64,000 bases of DNA. Origin: Jacaranda mimosifolia. Lineage: Eukaryota; Streptophyta; Magnoliopsida; Lamiales; Bignoniaceae. The position numbers were made by a program, and so were the translations under genes. The stretch covers positions 39,402,230-39,466,229 of the forward strand of contig CM032121.1 in the NCBI GenBank assembly GCA_018894105.1, in the 5' to 3' direction. Positions 53,483 to 64,000 of the stretch are shown piece after piece. The notes beneath the pieces are model-generated. The model was not told the origin of the DNA, did not search any database, and saw only the letters and a list, made by a program, of their open reading frames with translations. The stretch's first letter is position 1; the number at the start of each line of letters is the position of its first letter.

Positions 53483-56400
53483 ATGGCACCAAGAAACAAA
53501 AATATAAGTAAAAAAACAAGCATATATAAAAGAAAAATAGGTGCAATTAAAATGTTTTTTCAAACATATTTTAGGTTTTTATTTTGTATTCTCTTGTGTT
53601 TCACTTCTTTAGAGCATGTAATTTGCTATAGTAGAGAAGGCAATTATTTGAGCTATTTTATGTCATTCTTTGAAAAAAATAATTTTATTATGCCAGAAAA
53701 TGATATACCACATAATTACGGGAACACTGCTGGTGCTCCCGTTTTTAATGTACTAAGCTTTGGTGCTAGAGGAGATGGAAAGACGAACGATGTAAAGGTA
53801 AAATCAGAAATTTAATTATTTATAATTAGTCAAAAAAAAAAAGGGAAAAAATATTTTCTATTTATTATTCTACTTAATATTTGTTAATAACATTTCTTTC
53901 AAAAAAAAAAATGTAACATTAATTTTTTTAATTTATTGTTTTTACTTTTGTGCAGGCATTTCAAAATGCATGGAATGCAGCATGCCAAGTGAATGGTGGG
54001 GTGATTTTAGTCCCCGCAGGATTTACCTTTCTACTCCAACCAATATCTTTTGAAGGAAACAATTGCCAACACATTGTGGTCCAAGTAAATTTCTTATCAA
54101 AAATAATTAGTCAAAATAAAAAAGAATCTTAATTTTTTTTTTAATATTGTTATAATTTACTCATCATTATAATTAATCTGAATACGAACAAACACTATCT
54201 AAACTCGAAAATTTAAAATTTTAATCATATAAGAGTTGACGAGATCTAATTATATTTTTTATATTATTATAATGTACTCATCATATAATTAATCTGAATA
54301 TGCAAACACTATCTGGGCTCAAAATTTTTTGAATCTTAATCAAATTGAATTTGATGAGATTTTATTATATTTCCTATATTATTATAATTCATCCATCATA
54401 TAATTAATCTGTATACGACCAGACACTACCTAAGGTCAAATTTTTAAAACTTTAATCAGATCAACGTTGACGAGATCTAATTGCATTTTTTCATATTATA
54501 ATGCACTCATCATATAATTCATCTGAATGCAGGCAAATACTATTTGGGCTCAAAAGTTTTGAATTTTGCTCAGTTCAAATTCAACGAAATTTAATTATTT
54601 CTTTATATTATTATAATTCACTCATCATATAATTAACCTTAATAGGACAAAAAACTCTAAAAGGCTAAAGGGTTTTTAATTGACTTCATTTTCCTGCAGG
54701 TGGAAGGGAAGATCGTTGCCCCATTGACAAAGTCGCAATGGGTATCTACCGATTTTCAGTGGATTTTATTCATTAGACTTCGTAAGGGGTTAACCATAAG
54801 CGGCAAGGGAGTAATCGACGGACGTGGCGAGTCTTGGTGGGCTGCTCCCGGAAGTGGGTTAAGGCCGAATGTAAGAACTAAGTAATGGTAATAAATGTTT
54901 AAAAAGGAAATTAACTAAAACTTGATAAAATAAATTTTTATATAAAAATAATTCATAAAAGCATTTTCAATAATTTTACTAAAGATTACTGTGGGGATGT
55001 TTGATTGTGTTTTTTATTTGATTTTATTATATGTTTATTATGTGTTTTGGATGAATGATTATTTGTTTTGGGGAATATATTTTTTACTGTAGCAATCAAA
55101 TTAATTTTTTTTTTTTTTTGGTTTTTGGAGTGAAAATGGAACTGAGTGATGATTTTAATGTTAAAATAATAATAAAATATATATAATATATATGTATATA
55201 TTGGAGAATGTGCTTTTGGAGGAAAAATGAAAATATGTTTGATTATGTTTTCCTAAAATAATGTTGTTTTCGGAAACATAACCAAACAAATCTTTGAGTT
55301 TAACAAATTTATTGAAATTTGGTACGCTACAAAATTGCACACTTTGAAATCTGAGTCAGAGGGTGTTTGGATGAGCTTATAAGCTCCTCAAAATATTTTA
55401 TAAGTTGATAAAAAATGTTTGGTAATATTTTTTTTAAATTTTTTTATAAGATTCTAAAATAAGATGTTAGGAGCTTATAAGCTCTTTTAGAAAAAGTAAG
55501 GAAACCCTAACTTATTGTTAAAATCTTAACAAACTGCTTCATTTTTAACCATTTTAATTACAAAATTGCCATTATTAACATTTTATAAGCTCCAATATCT
55601 TATTTTATCCAAACACTTCAACTACTTATTTTAAAAATAAGATCTAACATTTTGTAAGCTCCAAAAACATCTTATGAGATATATGAACTTATAAGATATT
55701 TAAAATAAGTTTAGCCAAACACCGTCTTAGTAGAATTTTATAATTGAAGATCACATTTGAAAGCAATTGTTATCTCATTATGTATAAGAAATTTCATGTT
55801 TTGTTCCTTAAGTATATGGATTTCAGTTTATTAAATAATATTTGACTTTAATTATTATTATTATTATTTGCTATATTGTAGGCACTCCGGATTGCGGATA
55901 GTGTTAATGTGACAGTTACAGGGATAACAATTCAAAACAGCCCTCTATTTCATATTTTCATTGATGGTACCCAATACCTTCGTATCTTCAGTTTGACTAC
56001 ATCGTCTCCAGGCGATAGCCCCAACACAGACGGAATCCACATCTCAAATGTTCAGCATGTGGACATCCAAAACTTGAACTTGGCTTGTGGTAATTATTTT
56101 TTTCCTACTATTTTATCAAAAAATTCCATCTTATATTATTTCATGAAATAAAAGTCATAGTTGATTTTAATTAGCTTTTTGAGATATTAGTTTTCCTCAA
56201 TAGTCATCAAGCCCTTGTCCAATTGACAAAAATTTTGATGTAGAAACACAATAATTATATTAATGGCTATGTTTGGTGACATTTTGTTGTTTTCCCAAAA
56301 TATAACCAAACATACAAAAAAATTTCCTCTAAAATGCTAAATTAAAATTTCAAAATACCTTCTTTTATCTTTCATTATCCCCCAAACTTCTTTATTTTCC

Positions 56401-58939
56401 ATATATAGATATATTATATATATATACACATCATACGTTTATTATTATTATTTTAACAATAAAAAAATCACTCAATTCTATTTTCACCCCAAAAACCTGA
56501 TAAAAATGCATTAATTTGACTGTTACAATAGAATTTGTCTCCTCCCAAAACATAAACAAACATACCAAATTTTTTCAAAATAATTTTCTTATTATTCCCA
56601 AAATATAAACAAGCATACATCGCATTCCCCAACACAAATTTCACATTCCTTAACTCCACTTTCAAAACTTATTCTCTCAAAATATATAATCCAAAACACA
56701 TAATTCATATCCAAACACTACCAAAATTCTTGAATTTAAATTACATAAAAAGTTAAAGTATTTCTCAAATTTGATATTATTTTTTCTATATCACTTTGAC
56801 ATTTAGTTATTCCTTCCCAATTCTTAATTTAATATCAATTGGCATTCTTGTTTAAAAAAACAAAAAAACAAAACCCACTAATAACTTCAGCCAAGAAAAT
56901 ATTTTCGTCTATACCTAAGTGAATCAAAATATAATATATCAGGCTAATATAACGTTACTATATAAGTAAAATTTTAACCCGTTGAATTACATGCGATAAT
57001 ATTAAAATCGTTCAACAAACCCTATCAAGCAGTCGTCAAGTGGACAACTTATTTATTTATTTTTAATAAATTTTACTTTTTACATCATTTTTTACACATT
57101 TTCTAGGAGATGACTGCGTCTCAATACAATCCGGATGCTCCGACGTAAAAATATCCAACGTCCAATGTAATCCCGGACACGGCTACAGCATCGGCGGGCT
57201 TGGCCAAAACAGGCAATTCGCTCAAGTTTCAGATGTTATTGTTCTTAATTCTATGGCTGCAAACTCCTTAACAGGAGTTCGGATAAAAACTTGGCCGTAT
57301 AATTCTTCCTTTCCCCCAATTCTCCTTTCAATTTTAGATGTTGAAAATAAGTATTAAATTTTTTTCAATTATTTTATTTTCAATAAATAATTATATTTAT
57401 TTCATAATTAATATGCCTATTTATTCATTTTCATAGTTATGGCCTTGTTATTCATCATATTATGATCTTCATAAATATTTGACCAATTTATGTTATAATC
57501 ATTGTTGGGCCTAATTTTTCTTGGACTTTTGTAATGTTTCATTGGCCCATTTAATCTTTTATAGGGTCAAGAATTGGTTTTATAATAAAAAGGGACCCCG
57601 TTTCATTCTTTGGCATAGATATTGTGGGTTTTAAATGTTTTCCTTTATACTTCCACAAGATTTTATGGGCTTCTTTGTTTACAATTTAGAGCATTTTGCT
57701 AGAATATTTGGCAAAATGGTTTTTAATAGTGGATTGGGGAATGTTATGGTTGTTTGTTTGTATTTTGGGTGGTCGATAGAGCATATTTTGGAAGAAAATT
57801 ATTTGTTTGGTTGTATTTTGGGAGGGAATAAGATGTCACATCAATAACTTTTTTTTTGGTTGGTAGGATAAAATTGATATTATAAAATTATTTATGTATG
57901 TGTATATATAAATTAGTTGGCGGGACAAAAAATAAAAAGGCTAAAACATTGAGAAATGGGTAGGAAATGAATTGGGAGGGTATTTTGGGTATTTTTTGTG
58001 TGTTTTGGGAGTGGGGGTTGGGGAACATGTATGATTTGTTTATTTATATTTTGGGAGTTGAAAAATAAATTGGGAGTTGGCAACCAAACAAGGCATATAT
58101 TTTTGGCAAGACGATTATGAATGGATTTTTAGTCTCCTCGTGCCCCCGTGACCTAATGGGATTTTACCATAAAGTCATAAACAATCGTCAAAATCTGCAC
58201 ACAATAAAACAATCATAACTTCAAGATAACAACATATGTCGAGAATTTTAATTAATCCAACTTGAATTTTCTTCACCGTTTTATGTGATTTAATTTATTA
58301 ATCTACACACACAAACCGCACCATAAAATTTTTTATGTAATTAAAATCTCACAACCTGCCAAGTGGCCTGTGGCTTAGCGGCATAAATCTCTTATATAAT
58401 ATGGGATGTTAGAAGTTCGAGTTCAAACGGACTTCTGATGTACTTATGTATAAAATAAAAAATAAAAATAAAAATTCTCACAACCTTTGTGTCTTAAAAA
58501 CTTGCAGGGTGGGCGCGGTTCGGTTCGGAATGTTACGTTCTTAAATGTAACAATGTCCAACGTTAAAACGGCAATCACCATAGACCAAAACTACTGCGGC
58601 GGTCCCAAGGTTTGCCCCATCCCCAGTTCGGATGCAGTGGCCATCTCCGGCGTAACGTATAAGGGTATAATCGGAACATATACTTTCAAATCCGTTTCTC
58701 TTATCTGCAGCCAGTTCAATCCGTGCAGGGGCATACATGTTGCCAACATAAACCTGTTGCCCTCAGGAAAGACGCCGGGAGGCGCCGCTGATACAGTCTG
58801 CTCGAATGCTTTTGGAAAAGTGATTACCAATACTACCCCTCCACTGGGTAATTGTTTGAAGCCCGAAACTAGATTTCCGCTGGCCGGTCTGGCGCCGGTT
58901 CCAGCGATCTCGCGTGAAGCTCTCAGATATCTGTTGTGA
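53483..58939 (+). CDS. Polygalacturonase (GH28), right palindrome copy; one base missing at the exon-5 end
   Basis: The exons are 53483-53797, 53956-54084, 54700-54870, 55882-56089, 57107-57296 and 58508-58939. With the missing base restored the protein has 481 residues from the first ATG, or 458 from Met24 at 53552. Met24 starts a signal peptide (MFFQTYFRFLFCILLCFTSL), so the enzyme is secreted. The four GH28 signatures are NTDG (253-256), GDDC (275-278), GHG (298-300) and RIK (333-335). Exon 5 ends TGGCC|GTATAA where the left copy has TGGCCG|GTATAA. Splicing at this GT puts exon 6 out of frame, with a stop 12 codons later and loss of about 140 C-terminal residues. It is either a true pseudogene allele or a consensus error. 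Exon 1 is intact here, unlike the left copy. The N-terminal part resembles At1g48100-like plant polygalacturonases. Confidence 0.88.
54150..54640. repeat. ~115-bp tandem repeat in polygalacturonase intron 2 (right)
   Basis: Mirror of the left-arm array. ATTATAATTCACTCATCATA-like phrases recur about every 115 bases, and copy number is the same as in the left arm. Confidence 0.8.
54990..55725. mobile_element. Two adjacent MITEs in intron 3, right arm
   Basis: Mirror images of the Tourist-like and 'cttataag' MITEs of the left-arm intron 3, in reversed order. They are recognised by GGATGTTTGATTG, CATAACCAAACAAATC, GGGTGTTTGGATGAGC and TTAGCCAAACACC. Confidence 0.55.
56260..56725. mobile_element. 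Tourist-like MITE in intron 4, right arm
   Basis: Mirror of the left-arm copy at 44450-44915. The ends are TGGCTATGTTTGGTG and CATATCCAAACACTACC. Confidence 0.6.
58357..58475 (+). repeat. tRNA-derived SINE in intron 5 of the right polygalacturonase
   Basis: Mirror of the left-arm SINE, with the same perfect target duplication TCTCACAACC (58347-58356 and 58476-58485). The SINE was thus inserted before the arms were duplicated. Confidence 0.88.
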
Positions 58940-59073
58940 TTGCTGTAGAAAAAGAAAATTTGTGCGAACAAAAAGTTCGTTAATTTAGAATCCTTTTACC
59001 AGTATTAATGTCATTTTCTTTTTAATTTTTTAATTTCGATATGTTTGGGAATGTTTGGTTTTGTCCCTAGAAC

Positions 59074-59418
59074 TAGGGGTGTAAACGACCCGAGCTAAGC
59101 CCAAATCTAGTATACTCAAACTCGACTCGTCTATTAATTCATGAGCTTGAGTTCGAGCCGAGCTTGGTCGGGCCTAAACAGCCAAGTTCAAGTTCGACTC
59201 GTTGGAATAGACGAAAGTTTGGCGAGTTTTATTGAGCTTGATTTGATAAGGCTCATCGTAGAGAAGCAAAAAATCTCAATTCGTTAAGCTTGAATGAGCT
59301 CAAGCTCGAACTCATATAAGTTTGGATTAACTCGAGCTCATTTAAACTTAAAACAAAATTTATAATTATAAATTTTTTAAATAATTTTGTTATATATTTT
59401 TTAAAAATAAAAAACTAA

Positions 59419-59461
<43 letters not shown>

Positions 59462-59680
59462 GGGCCTAAATTATAATTATATGTATATATAATAAAAAAA
59501 CTTGTTTAGACTCGCGAGTTTTTCGAGCTAAATATTATTGAGCTCAGCTCAGCTCGGCTCGTTTGACTGACGAGCTCGAGCTCGGTTTGGCTCAGGCTCG
59601 AAAAGATATAGCCGAATACAAGCTTTTATTGAGTTGAGCCTGAACCATTCACGAATAGTCTTATCTCATTTACACCCCTA
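59074..59680. mobile_element. hAT-type MITE, right arm, 607 bp
   Basis: The ends are TAGGGGTGTAAACGACC and ...CATTTACACCCCTA, with 8-bp flanks CCTAGAAC and CTCAGAAC. It is a few bases longer than the left copy, at least partly from its (TAT)n run. Confidence 0.8.
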
Positions 59681-62600
59681 CTCAGAACAATATTGTTTTG
59701 GAAAAACATAACCAAACATATCATCATTTTTCTCCAAAACACACGTTTTCCAATATATACATACACATATTATATAATATATTATATATATATTTTTATT
59801 ATTTTAACATTAAAAAAACCACTCAATTCTATTTTCACCCCAAAAACCCAACAAAAAAATTATTGATTTGACTGCTACAGTAAAAAAAATGTCTTTCCAA
59901 AACATAAACAGACGTACCAAAACACAACTTCACATTCTCTAATAATTCATTCTCCCAAAATACATAATAAAATCACACAAAAAATATAACCAAACATTTC
60001 CATTGTCTTGATAGATTTTATTTAAATTTCCTTACATAATTTTAAAAAACGAAGAGATATGAAATTTAAATATAGGGTTGGCCTAGTATGGACATTTTTT
60101 TTAAGAATAAATCTCTTAAAATTCAATTTTAATCATTATAGTAAGATAATGCCACAACGCAATTAAACCTCCAACATACAAACTCTGTTTTTCGATTGAT
60201 TTTTGAAACTTTAGTGAAAATCGGGTTAAGTTTTTAATACAAATTAGACTAAAATTATAATTTTGCAAGTTACGATGAATAGCTGATGAATAATATAATA
60301 TTTTTTATTTCTAAGTACAAAATCTTTCATAAATTCGTACCGTAGATATATATAATATTTAATACTTCGACGTAGTTAGACCCTGTATTTCATGGCTAAT
60401 TAGGTGAGAAGTCAGATTCAAAAGTTTTAAAATAAAAAATTATCTAAGAACAAATATAAGTTTGTTAAAAAATTAAATACCCCGTTTGAAAATTAAAAAG
60501 CACTATTTTGGAATTGGATCAAATAGTTTCATATTCTATCTAGGATGATCTCATGTTCCACTAGCCATTAATTTATTATACACAAACCCCATAATCAAGA
60601 ATTTTTTGCTATTCTAAAGTCTTAGGTTAGGTAAATGAATAGATGCATGCAATTTAAATCTTTTTTTCTAATACAAGGAGAAAGTGAAAAAAGTGAAATT
60701 TATTTTATTTGTGGGGAATAAATAGTTTTTCTTTTCTTTGTTTATTTGAATTCGAAATTTTGCAAGAAAAAATAGAGGGAAAAGGAAAAGTACCAACAAA
60801 TTAATTAAATACAAAATATTGTCATTAAAAAATTTTCGTTAATGTTTTCCACTTTGTCATCCAAGGACCAAACCTTAAAGCAAATCTCAAATACAAGTGG
60901 GAAGGAAATATTAATTCTTTTTCCATATATATATATATATATATATTAATTTTATGCTAGATAATGATTAAATAAACTACTAAAAATAAACTAAACTTTA
61001 AAACCTTTTTAGCAATAGTTCCACTAGTGAGTTATAACTAAAAGTAACATTAATGAAAATGATATATTTATTAAGTTTCAACAATATCTAAAAATTATTA
61101 AAGATTTTTTATGTTTCAAAGCTCGATCGGGAAGAAATTGTATTACATATAACACAATAAATAAAAATAAAACAAAGACTTTTATATCGTTTTGAATAAT
61201 ATACTTTCACTGTTCACCCAATTTTAAACTGAGTCAAAATTCAACTATAAAGGTGTTTTTACATATGTCATATTTTTTTAATTCCCTGCAATTTATTTAA
61301 TTAAATCAAATAAATAATTTTCTCTCATAAATGCACTTATACATGTACTTCCATGACATATCCATTCAGTGTTCCAATAAAACAAGCTTTAAATATATAT
61401 AATGCCAAATAGATAGGGATACAAACGAGTCTAGTCGACTCGCGATATTGTTTTAAACTCAAGTTGAGTTGAATCGAATTCGAGCTTTATTTCGAATCGA
61501 TCTTGAGTCATCCATATCTAAACTCCATTTCATGAGCCATATAATTAAATATTATTTTAATTTTATTAATAAATATATATATATATATTATATTATTATT
61601 TCTTTTATTTCGAGTTCGAACTCAAGCTTGTAGTTATTTATAACTCATTTGATAATTCGAGTCTTATCCAACCAAGTCGAACTGAGCCAAGCTCAAACTT
61701 AAAATTTTAGTCTCATCGATAGAGGTGCAAACAAATCAAGTCAGCTCGCGAGCCAAGCTCAGGCCAGTTTGACTCAAGTTCGAGCTCTAATTCGAGCCGA
61801 TCTTGAGCCGTCTGTATATAAGCTTGAGATTCATGAGTCGGCTTGCGAGGTAATATATGATTAAATATTATTTTTTATATTTATTAATATATATTATATT
61901 ATTAATTTTTTATTTCGAGCTCGACCTCGAGCCTCCAGTTTTTTATAATTTATTTGTCAATTTGAGCCGAGCTCAAAAATTTTACCCAAACTCAGCTGGC
62001 TCGATTCAGTTACATCCTTACTCGTCGAGCTCAAGCTCAAGCCCTATACATATATTTCAAGTTCGAACTCGGGTTCGAAAATTTTCGCCACGCTCGGCTC
62101 TATTGCACCCTAACAAACAGAGGACCGCATTGTATTCGTAACGCACTTCAAGGAGCAAACTATAATTATTAATACATTAAGGGCCAAATAAATATTTAGA
62201 TCTTCAAATCCGAACCTCCTTTTTGTGTGAACTAATTCTTGTCCTAAATCCAAATGAGACGCTTACTAAATTAATGATGAATGGTAACACAACACAACAG
62301 CTCAGCCATCACTACTTGTGTTTGCCAAAATTTGTGCCCATAATTCTCCTCAGATGGTCCAGCCCACTTAATTAACCCTATTTTTAGGTCCACAAAACGG
62401 GTTTGTGGTCAGGAATTAATTATTAAGCAGATATTAAAAAGCTAATGGCGCTTTTAGCTTTACATTAATCACGACTTTACAGTCCATAATCTCTTTCAAT
62501 TTTTTCTCCATTTTTGGAAAGTGTGTGAATGGATTAGTCATAAAAGCGTTTTCCCCATTTGGAAATATATAAGCTGTGGGAAAAGTATAGCTTAATTAAG

Positions 62601-63042
62601 CTCATAATTTAGTGTAGTCTTCATTGGCTACATTACATGTGATAACCACTTAAAAGGATGATAATTGGTGCTTAATTTGTTAATGACACTTCAACTTCAA
62701 GGGAACTTTTTGTTGGACTTAATTTTTTTTAATGGAAAATTCAATGTTATTAGTTGTTAATTCAAGTGGGTTTTTTTATTTATTTTTATTTATGATTATC
62801 CCTTTTTTGAATAATGTGTTTTCTTTGATTAATATTTTCGCATGTGGAAGTAATTTGAAAGGGGAGAGATTAGAGAAACATACAATTTTTGTAGCTCCTA
62901 CTAATTGTTAACAATAATAATTTCACAATTTTTGCATCATTAATTTTTAATAGTTACAACTTATTTGTTGCTTTTGTCACTATCCATATATTTATAAAAA
63001 TTATTATTATAGTAAAATAAAAATTCTTATATCACTTGCATC

Positions 63043-63368
63043 TCGGGTGCAAATAAGTCTACCGGCTTGTAAGTCAAGCTCGAGCTATACATCGAGCCTG
63101 ATCTCTAGTTTGACTCATTTATATTAGACTCACGAGTCGATATACAATTAACATTAATTTTTTATTATTATTAATATAAATACATTATATTACTATTATT
63201 TTACTTCAAAATTGACCTCAAACTTACAGTTTTTTAAAACTGATCAAAGAAATTTTAGTTCAAGTTTTCATCGAGTCAAGCTCGAGCTAAAAAAATTAGA
63301 TTCGTTGAGTTCAACTCGAAATCAAAATTTTCCCAAATTCAATCCATTTCGGCTCGATTATACCCCTA
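63043..63368. mobile_element. hAT-type MITE, right arm, 326 bp
   Basis: The 8-bp target duplication is CTTGCATC (63035-63042) and CTTACATC (63369-63376). It starts TCGGGTGC where the left copy has one more base in the G run, another one-base indel between arms. Confidence 0.75.
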
Positions 63369-64000
63369 CTTACATCTTGTCCATTAACAAAATGAAAATT
63401 CTTTACACTATCATTCAATTATCCAATAATATATTTGTAAAATAGAGAAAATTTCAAGTACTTACAATTTCTTATTTATTTTCTTAAATTAGTGTAGGTC
63501 TTGTCTTCTCCTTCCACCTCTTCTCTTCTTCTTTTCAGCACACACCCCCAAGAACAAAAGTACAAATTAGATTTACAACATTAATGTAAATCATGATTAA
63601 CCTTAATCTATGTACAAAAACTTCATTCTTCCCACAGTAGAATTCTTTCCACATTTGAACTTTTCTAGCAAGTGTCAAACTCATGGTACAGTTGTAAAAT
63701 GTTAATCCACATGAAGAGATCCAGATAAAATTATCCGGGCATGCATGCATATGAGTGGTGGATAGATTATTTAGTTAGGAATCAGTCATCCCCATCTTAA
63801 TTGCTTAAGTCTAGACAGGATATTATTATCCAGTACAAGTGCTTTTGTCCCCTTCCTGTCTTTACTTGCTAAGAATTTTTTTGTGGATAATAAGAATTAG
63901 GGCTTGCAAACCTAATTCGACAACCTCTTTACATTTAATCATATGCACTTGTCTACTTCTTAATTTCCTCAAATTAAAGATCTTTTGAATCAACAGCTAA

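Larger units (their letters stand above)
37170..64000. repeat. Giant near-spacerless palindrome (inverted repeat, arms about 13.4 kb)
   Basis: Bases 37170 to about 50580 are repeated in reverse complement from about 50615 to 64000. Paired coordinates sum to 101170 at the outer edge (37170 with 64000), 101173 in exon 4 of the polygalacturonases and 101197 beside the centre, so the net drift is under 30 bases. Every element in one arm that I checked is present in the other: polygalacturonase exons, SINE, hAT MITEs, tandem repeat and solo LTR. The right arm runs off the window while still paired, so the outer boundary is unknown. Confidence 0.95.
58940..64000. other. Outer right arm; no gene seen
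   Basis: Mirror of 37170-42227. It contains the hAT-in-Tourist nest, the hAT-in-hAT nest (about 61410-62110) and another hAT MITE (63043-63368). Open frames are repeats of those in the left arm and none is recognised. Confidence 0.6.

Overview
This is a plant nuclear window, almost certainly from a eudicot and perhaps an asterid. It is very AT-rich and full of small non-autonomous transposons. Its genes have spliced introns with GT/AG borders. The gene set includes an R2R3-MYB of the MYB21/24/57 (MYB305) type, a peroxisomal monodehydroascorbate reductase and a plastid ribosomal protein L12 with transit peptide. The species cannot be named from the sequence.

Layout. From 1 to 28.4 kb lies an ordinary gene-bearing stretch: a universal stress protein gene (4 exons, +), a PWWP-domain chromatin protein (one coding exon, -), plastid bL12 (one exon, -), nuclear tRNA-Pro(UGG) (-), monodehydroascorbate reductase with a C-terminal membrane anchor (7 exons, -), and the MYB gene (3 exons, -; a 3.2-kb second intron holds a Mutator-like element). 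From 28.4 to 37.2 kb I see no gene, only repeats.

From 37.17 kb to the last base the window is one huge inverted repeat. The arms are about 13.4 kb each and meet near 50.60 kb with only a few tens of bases of unpaired spacer. Each arm carries a complete six-exon polygalacturonase locus, transcribed away from the centre (left copy -, right copy +). Each arm also carries the same solo LTR, SINE, hAT-type MITEs, Tourist-like MITEs and a ~115-bp tandem repeat in intron 2. The right arm is still paired with the left at position 64000, so the palindrome may be longer than shown.

The arms are nearly identical, and most differences I spotted are single-base indels. The two polygalacturonase copies carry different frame lesions: exon 1 of the left copy is 2 bases short, and the last base of exon 5 in the right copy is missing. 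This fits either a very young palindromic duplication or an assembly fold-back with poorly polished arms. The sequence alone does not decide.

The genes are not a functional cluster. Their roles are stress response (USP), chromatin (PWWP), plastid translation (bL12), antioxidant recycling (MDAR), flower or jasmonate-type transcription (MYB) and cell-wall pectin hydrolysis (polygalacturonases).
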